Source: Alphaproteobacteria bacterium (lineage in GTDB: Bacteria > Pseudomonadota > Alphaproteobacteria > JABAAW01). From it: 20,282 nt of DNA. Every line of letters begins with the position of its first letter. Position 1 is the stretch's first letter. The DNA is taken from contig JABAAS010000008.1 of the NCBI GenBank assembly GCA_014238625.1, positions 1 through 20,282 of the forward strand. The letters run 5' to 3'. This document shows positions 7,886 to 14,404 of the stretch, piece after piece. Below the pieces are notes generated by a model, which was not told the DNA's origin, ran no database searches, and worked only from the letters and a program-made list of their open reading frames with translations. The position numbers were made by a program, and so were the translations under genes.

Positions 7886-8740
7886 CTATTTTTTGTATTT
7901 GATGTTCTTTCTGCCAGCAGTAGCCACACGTCTTTCGCTTGGTTTGACCCAAGGGATATTATCAAAGTCCTCCAGAGCAATATACCCTTTATGCCCATGG
8001 TAATATAGTAGTTCATTTATAATATCTGCTACTTCGCCGATTAATCCTTCCGTTAATCTATATATAATTTTAGCAGTTTCAGAATCGTATAATGGAGGCT
8101 TACCTGTGATTCCTATTTTTGTTGTCAAGTCTCCAATCATTCTTTGGAAAAGTTTTTTATTCCTCCAATTACCATCTAAGTGAAAAGCATGTAATCTGCT
8201 ACTTAATGCACCGACTGTTCCAATGGCATACTTCACATCGTCTGTTCCAGCTATAACTAATGATAATCCGGCTTCGTTAGAGAAATGTACAAGCGTCTGC
8301 ATTAATAAATTTTGTTTACTCCCTGGACTGACACCTGCTAAGACGTTTTGAAATTCATCCAAAATAAGCATACGAGTGCCTGCTTTAACCAATGCTTCTG
8401 TGACCTTCAAAACCAGTTCGTCGTTTTGCCCCTTCCTTTCACAAATTGGAGTATGTAGTTTCCGTAATAAATTTATTAAAAATATGCGAAGGCCTGCAGG
8501 GGTAGTGTTTAGCATGATGACGGGTTGCAGACTTGTCACTTCGTGTTTTTCTTTGTCTTCAATATTTTCTTTTGCATAATTTATTATGTCTGCTCTAAAT
8601 TTTCGTAGAATAGATGTTTTTCCACTATTAGCAGGACCTATTAGCAACATTCCAACATGTCGATGATCAAGTAATAAGTCGTTGCTATCGTATTGATTAT
8701 AATGTTTCTTATAAAATGGCTTATTACCTTTGTCATCCAA
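7886..8740 (-). CDS. tnsC: TnsC/TniB-type AAA+ transposition ATPase, main part
   Basis: Walker A is GPANSGKT (35-42 from the TTG at 8740), Walker B is MLILDEFQ (124-131) and a sensor-like RLHAF follows at 182-186. The LDEFQNVLAG form is typical of TniB/TnsC, the ATP-dependent regulator that forms a filament on target DNA and passes the site chosen by TniQ to TnsA/TnsB. No ATG begins this frame; the first usable start is the TTG at 8740, yet codons stay open back to 8812. The upstream fragment at 8843-9100 is in the same reading phase, and two poly-A runs separate them, so the true gene probably spans 7886-9100 (about 404 residues). It follows tnsB and is followed by the nuclease gene after 15 bases. 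The region is more AT-rich than tniQ or tnsA. Confidence 0.85.
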   Translation of the reverse strand: MDDKGNKPFYKKHYNQYDSNDLLLDHRHVGMLLIGPANSGKTSILRKFRADIINYAKENIEDKEKHEVTSLQPVIMLNTTPAGLRIFLINLLRKLHTPICERKGQNDELVLKVTEALVKAGTRMLILDEFQNVLAGVSPGSKQNLLMQTLVHFSNEAGLSLVIAGTDDVKYAIGTVGALSSRLHAFHLDGNWRNKKLFQRMIGDLTTKIGITGKPPLYDSETAKIIYRLTEGLIGEVADIINELLYYHGHKGYIALEDFDNIPWVKPSERRVATAGRKNIKYKK

Positions 8741-8842
8741 TGATTTGACAATTCTTTCCTTTGTAATTTTTTGATCTATCTTTTCATTGTTTTTTTTTAC
8801 TAATCTCTTTTTCTATTTCTTCAGCACTTACAAAATCTCTTT

Positions 8843-9100
8843 TTATATCTTTATACCTATTTTTTTATTTAGCGTATATCCGTATCTTGTATACTCATCT
8901 TCTGTATCTAGGAATCGAGGTTTTTTAGAATAATCAAATATAGCGTTTAGCTTCTTAAGACATTGATCGGCAACATCGTAATCGATCCAGACTTTTGAAA
9001 GTATGTAAGAGTTATGCGTTTTAGTATGCTCTTCTGTAGACATTTTTCCGAATAACATGTGATTAGGGCGAGGCAGTGAATCTTTGCGTCTAGTGTTCAT
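8843..9100 (-). CDS. N-terminal fragment of tnsC, or a small separate tnsC-linked protein
   Basis: This 85-residue frame has an excellent start: GGAG six bases before the ATG, and only 27 bases after the tnsB stop. Residues 38-62 carry a W-I-x-Y-x-x-A pattern followed by leucine-spaced helices and SKKPR. This resembles the segment that precedes Walker A in TniB proteins. The frame ends at 8843, just after a run of seven A (8860-8866, - strand sense). One extra base in that run would give 25 more protein-like codons. One base fewer in the nine-A run at 8790-8798 would then restore the tnsC frame exactly. The simplest reading is one tnsC gene with two compensating indels, from sequencing error, slippage or mutation. 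A genuine separate small gene cannot be excluded. Confidence 0.65.
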   Translation of the reverse strand: MNTRRKDSLPRPNHMLFGKMSTEEHTKTHNSYILSKVWIDYDVADQCLKKLNAIFDYSKKPRFLDTEDEYTRYGYTLNKKIGIKI

Positions 9101-9127
9101 GTTATTCTCCAGTTAAATTTTTTGCTT

Positions 9128-10978
9128 TTAGTCAAGATACACTTGATCAGCGGGAACGAAGTCATCATCTGAAAGCTCGTTTTCGTCTGTTGCATTTTCG
9201 ACGATACGAAGTTGAGCTTTTTTTTCTTTTGTCTCCGCCGAGCGTTGCTTTTTCCTTCGAGTGCTTCGAGTGCTTTTTTTTTCTTGCTCGACTATTTTTT
9301 CCATTTGTCGATATGTCTCAAACAGAGCGATCTCGCTGTTGGGTGTGCGAGATTTTATTAATTCTGCTTGTGCGGCTTGCCATTCCCATAGGCTGATACT
9401 TGGATTTCGCATGTCGCGATAGGGAACTACGAGCCATGCGTTACGAATTTCGTCTAAAACTTTTATGGTGCTGATATCGCGAGGGTCTCTTTTGATTTTA
9501 ACTTTCTTTTTTTTATTAGATGTAGCCTCAAAAAACAAGACATGTAGTGCTGGAGAGAAGTATTGTATGTGATCTAGTCTTATGCCACCGCGTTGTATAG
9601 ATCGTTCGTATGTTGGTAGCAAGAGAGTTTTAACCACCTCTCGTTCTGCGAGTATAGGAGGCACACCGACACCTGGTTTTTGGTTATTTCCCCTGATTCC
9701 TTCGGTCCACTTATCTAGAGGTGTCATAGCGATGCCGCTATGTATTTTCCTTAGGTATGCGCCGGTTACATATTCGGCGAGCCATTTCTGCAAAGCTTTA
9801 AGTGTCACGACTGCTTTTTTTTCGGATGGGTATTCGCCTTTTTGTTTTATATTAGAGAATGTAGTACCTGGCAGAGTATGTATTTGTTCTGCGATGGTGC
9901 GGAAGACGCGCTCGACGTGCCCTCCGTAATGAGGAGTTTTGACTGGTCTATATTCGAGCCTTACATCGTATTCGTCGCAGAAATCTTTGATCCCGTTAGA
10001 GCGAAACTCCAAAGCGTTATCTACATGTATGCATGTTGGCTTTCCCCAGACTGGCCAGCTATGGTTTATGCCGAGACGTTCGAGCCAGTCGTCTTTGGGA
10101 AACATTGCATGTTCGAGGCACAGCCCTGTAGTTAGGAGCGATGAGTTTTCGAATGATACGAAGAATCCCAATATGGCTCTGCTAAATACATCTAGAGCGA
10201 GCGTTATGTTAGGTCTTCCGATCGGCAATCGCTCTTCATCGTCTACGAGTTCGATATCGAGTTTAGTGTGATCTATCTGGACGACAGCGAGAGGATAGTC
10301 TGCGCCTGGGAATTTTCCGTAGATTGCTCCGTATCGGTTGCGCGCTGTGTTGCGTCCCTCGCGGAGTTCTGTAGCTTTAAGCGGGTTTCGCATTGCTATG
10401 TGCCGTCGAATAGCACTTTTTCCAGGTGCGGCGATTTTTGCATCTCTGCACATCATTCTGACTCTTTCGACAGCTCGTTCCATGCGTGGTTTTTGTGGAG
10501 TTTCGTAATACTCTCGAGCAATTTTTTTGATCAATATAAGCTGTTTTCTAGATATTTTTGAACGTCGGCTTTTTTTTGTTGTTCTAGTATCGGTTAATCC
10601 GCCGATTGTTCCAGTTTGACGAAATTTTGCGAGCCAGCCATATATTGTCCGAGTGGCGAGTTTGTGTTCTTTGGCAATCTCTTCGGCTGTGTTTTTTTTA
10701 CCTTCCGGCTTTTTTTCTAATAACGGTTTGATAATGTCGTAGCGTTTTTTTGCTAGCTCCTTTTGCTTTTCGGTTAGCATATCAAAAGTTGGTGCCGCAA
10801 ATTTCTTACTTTTGCTTGGGGCTTTTAATCTCGAAGCATTGACTGTTATGATTGTTCCATTTTCTAGATTTTTCACCTCGAGCTTGTCTAATGAAAGCCA
10901 TGAGACTATCTCAAAGCGTGCGTCAAGCTTATCGGACAAGGCTACGACTGTACCTGGTTCTGCTCGTATCTCGCTCAT
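9128..10978 (-). CDS. tnsB: TnsB-type DDE transposase
   Basis: The 616-residue protein is the rve/Mu-type transposase of Tn7-like elements; it binds the transposon ends and joins their 3' ends to the target. The catalytic triad is D236 (QIDHTKLDI), D320 (HVDNALEF) and E356 (HVERVFR), a D-84-D-36-E spacing close to the family norm. A helix-turn-helix lies near 98-126 (TAEEIAKEHK...TIYGWL). A Mu-type C-terminal beta domain follows the core, and the last 60 residues are highly charged, as expected for the tail that contacts TnsC. The ATG at 10978 was chosen because it overlaps the tnsA stop as ATGA (10975-10978) with AAGG seven bases upstream; the frame also stays open to 11020. All key residues are intact, so the enzyme should be active. 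Confidence 0.93.
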   Translation of the reverse strand: MSEIRAEPGTVVALSDKLDARFEIVSWLSLDKLEVKNLENGTIITVNASRLKAPSKSKKFAAPTFDMLTEKQKELAKKRYDIIKPLLEKKPEGKKNTAEEIAKEHKLATRTIYGWLAKFRQTGTIGGLTDTRTTKKSRRSKISRKQLILIKKIAREYYETPQKPRMERAVERVRMMCRDAKIAAPGKSAIRRHIAMRNPLKATELREGRNTARNRYGAIYGKFPGADYPLAVVQIDHTKLDIELVDDEERLPIGRPNITLALDVFSRAILGFFVSFENSSLLTTGLCLEHAMFPKDDWLERLGINHSWPVWGKPTCIHVDNALEFRSNGIKDFCDEYDVRLEYRPVKTPHYGGHVERVFRTIAEQIHTLPGTTFSNIKQKGEYPSEKKAVVTLKALQKWLAEYVTGAYLRKIHSGIAMTPLDKWTEGIRGNNQKPGVGVPPILAEREVVKTLLLPTYERSIQRGGIRLDHIQYFSPALHVLFFEATSNKKKKVKIKRDPRDISTIKVLDEIRNAWLVVPYRDMRNPSISLWEWQAAQAELIKSRTPNSEIALFETYRQMEKIVEQEKKSTRSTRRKKQRSAETKEKKAQLRIVENATDENELSDDDFVPADQVYLD

Positions 10979-11664
10979 CCAATTGCCTTTAGAATGGTTT
11001 TGCTTTGTAGTACAGCCCAAGCATTTTTGTTTAACCTTATGCTTGTCGTTTGGCTAAAGCTTTTGTCGATATCGGCTAGCAATTTTCCTTGCGCGAGCAA
11101 TTGCCATAGAGTTCGCCTTAGCGAGTCTTTTTCTTCGATTGTTCCGGCGGCTTGATCGAGAACTTCGGCAATGCTTGCTTTTTCCCCGATTGCACGCAAG
11201 GCGTGGAATATGCATGCAGCATTATGTGGTGGAGTGTGCTCTGATGCGAATGAGTATAGGAATTTGCTATTTTCAAGACGAGGCGTGCGAATATCGTCTT
11301 CGGTAACGACACAGAATTCCCAGCCTTGTTGCTCGGCGTAGTCTTTGGTAGCGGTGAACTTTGGAGCTAACTCTGTGGCTTGCTTTTTGAGGATACGCTT
11401 CGGTTTTACCTCGAATAGTTTTGTCGAACCATCTGCATAATCAATACGAGCGTCGGGAATATAACGCCTTTTGCGAGTATTTTCGTCTTGCCATTTTATA
11501 GCAACGGGTTGTTCCTCGATATCGATTACGTTGTCGTCAAAAAATTGCAGTATGAAGAAGTCTCGCTCCAGAGTAGACTCGAAGTGTAAATGCCAGCCAC
11601 GATGCTTAAAATGCAGATGTCCCTGCACGGTCGTGTGGCTCCTAGGTATTTTGCGGACGGGCAC
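10975..11664 (-). CDS. tnsA: TnsA-type endonuclease of a Tn7-like transposon
   Basis: TnsA cuts the 5' ends of the transposon so that, with TnsB, the element moves by cut-and-paste. The PD-(D/E)xK signature is visible as E33 in ESTLERD, D71 in YIPDARID, and E85/K87 in LFEVKPK (numbered from the GTG). The C-terminal 120 residues fit the helical domain that contacts TnsC. The GTG at 11664 is preferred because a perfect GAGGAG lies six bases upstream; the frame is open further to a TTG at 11694 with no such site. It follows tniQ and overlaps tnsB by four bases. Its presence separates this element from Tn5053/Tn402-type and other copy-in elements that lack TnsA. Confidence 0.92.
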   Translation of the reverse strand: MPVRKIPRSHTTVQGHLHFKHRGWHLHFESTLERDFFILQFFDDNVIDIEEQPVAIKWQDENTRKRRYIPDARIDYADGSTKLFEVKPKRILKKQATELAPKFTATKDYAEQQGWEFCVVTEDDIRTPRLENSKFLYSFASEHTPPHNAACIFHALRAIGEKASIAEVLDQAAGTIEEKDSLRRTLWQLLAQGKLLADIDKSFSQTTSIRLNKNAWAVLQSKTILKAIG

Positions 11665-11709
11665 AAGAGACTCCTCCAAGCAACAGTCAGGCAAGTATGC
11701 AATGGAATG

Positions 11710-11738
11710 ATTATATCATGTCACCGTCGATCAGCGAA
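11710..11738 (-). promoter_or_regulatory. Candidate promoter in front of tnsA
   Basis: On the - strand a perfect TATAAT (11715-11710) is preceded by TGA, giving an extended -10 (TGnTATAAT). A weak -35, TTCGCT, lies 17 bases upstream at 11738-11733. It sits in the gap between the tniQ stop and the tnsA start. If used, tnsABC and the cargo could be expressed apart from tniQ. Confidence 0.45.
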
Positions 11739-11749
11739 ATTGGCAAATT

Positions 11750-13006
11750 TTATCGACAGTTTTTTTGCAATGCTTGCTGTAGGGCACGCTCGACCCACTG
11801 CGCTGTCTTCAAACCTTCGATATGAGCTTGAACCTTTACGCTAGCTCGCACTTGATTGTTGATGCCGTCGAGCTTCCAGTATCGCCCTTCGCCGTATGGG
11901 ATACATACCCGCCCTGCATAGCCTTCGTTGCTCCAAGCGTGCAGTTTATTGCCAGTCAGAGTCTGTAATTCGCTCAGAGTAACTCTTCTCCCGCGCTTAT
12001 GCAGATATTTTTTAGCAGAGTTAACTTCCGCCCGAGAGAACGCATAAAAGGGCTTGAGAAGAGCCTCTCGCACCGGGTCTAGTAGCAGAAATGGAGGATT
12101 ACGCCCGTAGGATAGGATGGTATGGCTGAAGAGATTAACACTACGGCAGACATCGATGAAACGGCGCGGCCAATCGCCCCACAGCCAGAGTGCGGTTGAT
12201 AAGAGCTTTGCTCGCTCCAATGGAGAGAGTTGGTAGATGCGCTCGTTGCCACGATGCCAGAGGGTATTTTCTTCGACATTGCTTTGCGGTCCGCCGACGG
12301 AGCGTATAGCTTGGCGCAGAGTCTTGCCCCAGCTTTTCGATGTTAACATTCGACAGAGCCACATCAGCAAGCGGAAGAAGACGAATGAGTATTGTGCGCC
12401 GTAATGCTCGTTTTCGGTCCATCCGCGCTCTAGTATACTCAAGAGATTTTCCTGTGCTTCGATGAATGCTTGCGGAGCTGTTTCGAGATAGTCTCTTTGG
12501 TCTTTACCACAGGCTACGCATAGGAAAGGTTGTTCGTTCGGGAAGGTGAGATGATTACCGCATGCGTGGCACTTGCTTACGAGGAAGACTTTATGCTTTG
12601 GGCAACAAGTAACGAAGGCTAGCCGATGATTGATGCGCGCGTATGGGATGGTGCCTTCTTCGAGGCATAGGGGGCAACGCGGGTATGCGAGCGGTAGTAC
12701 TTCACCTTTACGGGAAGGCAGAGCAGGCAGCCAATCGAGACTATGTCTAGTTGCTGGCATGTTAGGAGTTATCAGGCGATTCCATCGATAGCAGGTTAGA
12801 GCTATGGCTTGCTCTTCCGTGAGCTCGGCTGCTTCGCTTATGGACAGAGCGCAGAATGGCGAGAGTTTGTCGAGGTCGCGCCCTTGCTTCGCGCCTAGTA
12901 GGACGCTACATGCGTCTTGCGTGGAGATATCGTTGCCGAGGCTGAGTCGAAACAGAATCGAGTATAGGCTTTCGCCATCGAGCGGCAGGGGACGCACCAA
13001 CCACAT
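11750..13006 (-). CDS. tniQ: TniQ/TnsD-type target-site selection protein
   Basis: The 418-residue protein begins MWLVRPLPLDGESLYSILFR, the usual TniQ opening, which is why the ATG at 13006 is preferred to the open frame back to 13129. Two zinc-binding clusters follow near residues 110-165: CPLC paired with CPKH, then CHAC paired with CVAC. The C-terminal half contains a helix-turn-helix-like stretch (RGRRVTLSELQTLTG). TniQ/TnsD proteins recognise a target DNA and recruit TnsC. At this length it is longer than a minimal TniQ and may bind DNA itself, like TnsD. It is the only target selector here; there is no TnsE, Cascade or Cas12k gene. It lies next to the transposon end and a tRNA-Thr gene, the probable attachment target. 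Cysteine pairs and fold are intact. Confidence 0.9.
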   Translation of the reverse strand: MWLVRPLPLDGESLYSILFRLSLGNDISTQDACSVLLGAKQGRDLDKLSPFCALSISEAAELTEEQAIALTCYRWNRLITPNMPATRHSLDWLPALPSRKGEVLPLAYPRCPLCLEEGTIPYARINHRLAFVTCCPKHKVFLVSKCHACGNHLTFPNEQPFLCVACGKDQRDYLETAPQAFIEAQENLLSILERGWTENEHYGAQYSFVFFRLLMWLCRMLTSKSWGKTLRQAIRSVGGPQSNVEENTLWHRGNERIYQLSPLERAKLLSTALWLWGDWPRRFIDVCRSVNLFSHTILSYGRNPPFLLLDPVREALLKPFYAFSRAEVNSAKKYLHKRGRRVTLSELQTLTGNKLHAWSNEGYAGRVCIPYGEGRYWKLDGINNQVRASVKVQAHIEGLKTAQWVERALQQALQKNCR

Positions 13007-13039
13007 AGATTTCACTATATATTTCCCTTGGAGAATATT

Positions 13040-13065
13040 TCGCTTATCCCTCAGTCCATAAGCGA
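13040..13065. promoter_or_regulatory. Perfect inverted repeat upstream of tniQ, possible operator
   Basis: tcgcttat (13040-13047) and ataagcga (13058-13065) form a perfect 8-bp dyad with a 10-base spacer, about 35 bases upstream of the tniQ start. The place and symmetry suit a repressor or autoregulation site for the transposition operon. No regulator gene is evident in the window. Confidence 0.4.
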
Positions 13066-13172
13066 GAATCGTTCCATGGGATTTTCCCTCCGCCAAAAAG
13101 AGGGTTTTTGAAAAATGACTGTTTTGCAAATGGAAATTAAAAGCCCTTGATTTACTTAGCTTTTAAATCGTC

Positions 13173-13220
13173 ACTGCAAGGATTATCGAAAAAACTGCAA
13201 CCTTTAAGGAAAAACTGCAA
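13173..13220 (+). repeat. TnsB-binding-site-like tandem repeats, transposon end
   Basis: actgcaa occurs at 13173-13179, 13194-13200 and 13214-13220, at spacings of 21 and 20 bases. The outer two share a longer match, gaaaaactgcaa followed after two bases by tttaa. A weaker relative, gactgttttgcaaatgg, is at 13118. Tn7-like right ends carry several TnsB sites at about this period, so this should be the transposon end beside tniQ. The outer edge should end in ACA; candidates are 13237-13239 and 13241-13243. No matching inverted set was found at the left. Confidence 0.7.
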
Positions 13221-13276
13221 TGTTTAAAGAAATTTTACAAACAATATCAGCATTACTTTAGGCTTTGCTTATATTT

Positions 13277-13348
13277 TGCCGCAGGGAGGGATTGAACCTC
13301 CGACCTCACCCTTACCAAGGGTGTGCTCTCCCACTGAGCTACTGCGGC
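13277..13348 (-). tRNA. tRNA-Thr (anticodon GGT)
   Basis: Read on the - strand, all arms fold: a seven-pair acceptor (GCCGCAG with CTGCGGC), D-arm GCTC/GAGC, anticodon stem CACCC/GGGTG with loop TTGGTAA giving anticodon GGT, and T-arm GGAGG-TTCAATC-CCTCC. The discriminator base is A and CCA is not encoded. It reads ACC (and ACT by wobble) threonine codons. Its 3' end points at the transposon end some 40 bases away, which makes it the likely attachment target of TniQ. Confidence 0.97.
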
Positions 13349-13359
13349 GTTATTTTTTA

Positions 13360-13388
13360 TGAATAGCATGCTAGTTATTTGAGAGCAA
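13360..13388 (-). promoter_or_regulatory. Candidate promoter of tRNA-Thr
   Basis: On the - strand TTGCTC (13388-13383) and TATTCA (13365-13360) are spaced by 17 bases, and the -10 ends 11 bases before the first tRNA base. The distances suit a short-leader tRNA promoter. Confidence 0.45.
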
Positions 13389-13462
13389 CTTATGCTATTT
13401 GCATCGAGTTGAGTTTTTTGTTGTCAATAGATTTTTCTTAAATTTTTGTTTATAAAAAGGTA

Positions 13463-13492
13463 TTGACTTTTTGTTTTGTTTTGCTGTATTAT
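13463..13492 (+). promoter_or_regulatory. Candidate sigma-70-type promoter facing right
   Basis: TTGACT (13463-13468) and TATTAT (13487-13492) are separated by 18 T-rich bases, with TG directly before the -10. Transcription would start near 13500 and give a leader of about 240 bases, containing the 9-bp repeat array, before the gene at 13740. The rest of the stretch 13349-13739 holds no supported gene. Confidence 0.5.
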
Positions 13493-13543
13493 TCACCGAC
13501 TAGAGAATCTAGATCATTTCGGTCAGAAGGGGACTATCAGAGG

Positions 13544-13624
13544 GAGCAGAGGGAGCAGAGAGAGCAGAGAGAGCAGAGGGAGCAGAGAGAGCAGAGGGAG
13601 CAGAGGGAGCAGAGAGAGCAGAGG
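13544..13624 (+). repeat. Nine perfect tandem copies of a 9-bp unit, gagcagagR
   Basis: Nine contiguous units differ only in the last base (order g,a,a,g,a,g,g,a,g). The surrounding strand is strongly purine-rich from about 13519 to 13690. Because the unit is a multiple of three, frames through it stay open and would encode Arg-Glu-Gln or Ser-Arg-Glu/Gly repeats, but neither has a convincing start. It lies in the presumed leader of the downstream gene. Confidence 0.9.
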
Positions 13625-13739
13625 GGGGCTGGAGAAGTTAGGGGGATTAGTGGACTTAGGAATTCGGGGGAGTAGAAGGGGTTGCTAATGGACTATGTCT
13701 GGAATGGACTAGAGATTAAATTTAAGGGACGAGAGACTT

Positions 13740-14075
13740 ATGGCATCGATTGATAACAGCGGTGGTCGAGGCATTGGTGGCGATGTTAGTGACACGCTTG
13801 GTGTATTGCGCGATCAGGCACGCGGTGTTTCGCCTACGGGCGATGGTGATCGAGGCGCTCAGGCGTCTGCTACGGAGCGAGATGTTTTGTCATTGAGCAG
13901 CGAGGCGGTTGCGCGCCAGCGTCAGCTAGAGAGCGGCACATTTGAGCGTAATATAGACGAGGAGCGAGCGAGTTTGCTTGTTCTGCAGGTACAGCAGAGC
14001 ATTGCGACCCAAGAGCCCGGTAGCCTTACTGGTTCGAGCAACGAGAGCAGGCGTTTGATTTCCTTCTTGCGTTGA
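13740..14075 (+). CDS. Small uncharacterised protein, C-terminus resembling flagellin-type tails
   Basis: The 111-residue protein has no recognised domain. The first 45 residues are Gly/Asp/Ser-rich and probably disordered; the rest is helical (VLSLSSEAVARQRQL, then ASLLVLQVQQSIATQEP). The end, with its Q-rich helix and closing RRLISFLR, resembles the C-terminal helix of alphaproteobacterial flagellins (pattern VxQQLxxQ...LLSLFR), which suggests possible export or polymer contact, but the likeness is short. GAGAG six bases before the ATG can act as ribosome binding site, and a promoter candidate lies at 13463-13492. The neighbour on the left is the repeat array, and on the right a possible tiny membrane protein. 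No homologue is claimed. Confidence 0.6.
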   Translation: MASIDNSGGRGIGGDVSDTLGVLRDQARGVSPTGDGDRGAQASATERDVLSLSSEAVARQRQLESGTFERNIDEERASLLVLQVQQSIATQEPGSLTGSSNESRRLISFLR

Positions 14076-14114
14076 TTCTCTGCACTAATTTTTTACGACC
14101 GTTGAGTTTTAGCA

Positions 14115-14243
14115 GTGACGCAAGATTTTATCAGAGCTCCAGAAGATAGAGTGCGCTTATGGCGTTCTTTCCTGCGCCTTATGGGCATTAGCTTGGCTGG
14201 TATAATGCTGTTTTTGCTTTTGCTTGCGCTGGCGGTTTTGTGA
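14115..14243 (+). CDS. Possible 42-residue single-pass membrane protein, like aa3-type cytochrome oxidase subunit IV
   Basis: From a GTG, the frame encodes 42 residues: a charged start (MTQDFIRAPEDRVRLW), then RSFLRLMG, then one hydrophobic segment of about 19 residues (24-42). The pattern of an acidic start, a Trp and aromatic-basic turn, and one terminal helix is that of the short alphaproteobacterial aa3-type cytochrome c oxidase subunit IV, usually 40-70 residues. No oxidase gene is nearby and no strong ribosome binding site precedes the GTG, which is the only start in the frame after an in-frame stop at 14103. It lies 39 bases after the previous gene on the same strand. A chance frame is possible. 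Confidence 0.4.
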   Translation: MTQDFIRAPEDRVRLWRSFLRLMGISLAGIMLFLLLLALAVL

Positions 14244-14269
14244 TAATTTGAGTTTGCAATATGCTAGCC

Positions 14270-14290
14270 AGCTAGCCAGATCAGCTAGCT
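14270..14290 (+). terminator. Perfect stem-loop after the small + strand genes
   Basis: agctagc (14270-14276) and gctagct (14284-14290) form a 7-bp stem with a 7-base loop, 27 bases beyond the small membrane frame. There is no T-run, so termination is uncertain. gctagc also occurs at 14263-14268, and ggcgagct repeats follow near 14311-14328. Otherwise 14244-14404 shows nothing supportable. Confidence 0.3.
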
Positions 14291-14404
14291 TTGTGGTCTT
14301 TGGCGAGTTGCTGGCGAGCTGGCGAGCTGTATAGAGGTTGCAGCTCAAGCGAGTAAGTTTCTATCCAGCGGATTTACTCTCCCCTCTTCTCCTGTTTTTT
14401 TCTG

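Larger units (their letters stand above)
904..13239 (-). mobile_element. Tn7-like transposon, right end identified, left end not located
   Basis: The block contains tniQ, tnsA, tnsB, tnsC and six cargo genes, all on the - strand, bounded on the right by TnsB-site-like repeats and a tRNA-Thr gene. The right boundary is set at the first ACA after the repeats and could be four bases further. The left coordinate marks only the end of the operon. No inverted actgcaa-type repeats and no convincing TGT end with a five-base target duplication were found at 752-904, so the real left end may be diverged or lie left of the window, making the RTX gene cargo. Confidence 0.75.

Noticed and set aside
7886..8812. 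Using the rare ATT or other codons upstream of 8740 as the tnsC start.
   Set aside because: The frame relation to the fragment at 8843-9100 explains the missing start better than an unusual start codon.
904..13239. CRISPR-associated (CAST) Tn7-like element.
   Set aside because: No Cascade, Cas12k or repeat-spacer unit was found; TniQ next to a tRNA explains targeting without a guide RNA.
13544..13624. Possible CRISPR array.
   Set aside because: The 9-bp units are contiguous with no spacers, and there is no cas gene in the window.
13463..13688. Two overlapping + strand frames through the 9-bp array, coding for Arg-Glu-Gln-type repeats.
   Set aside because: Both stay open only because the unit length is a multiple of three; neither has a supported start or any non-repeat domain.
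14157..14348. A 63-residue - strand frame between the small genes and rpiA.
   Set aside because: Gln/Lys-rich composition, no ribosome binding site, and it overlaps repetitive gctagc and ggcgag sequence and the better + strand frame.
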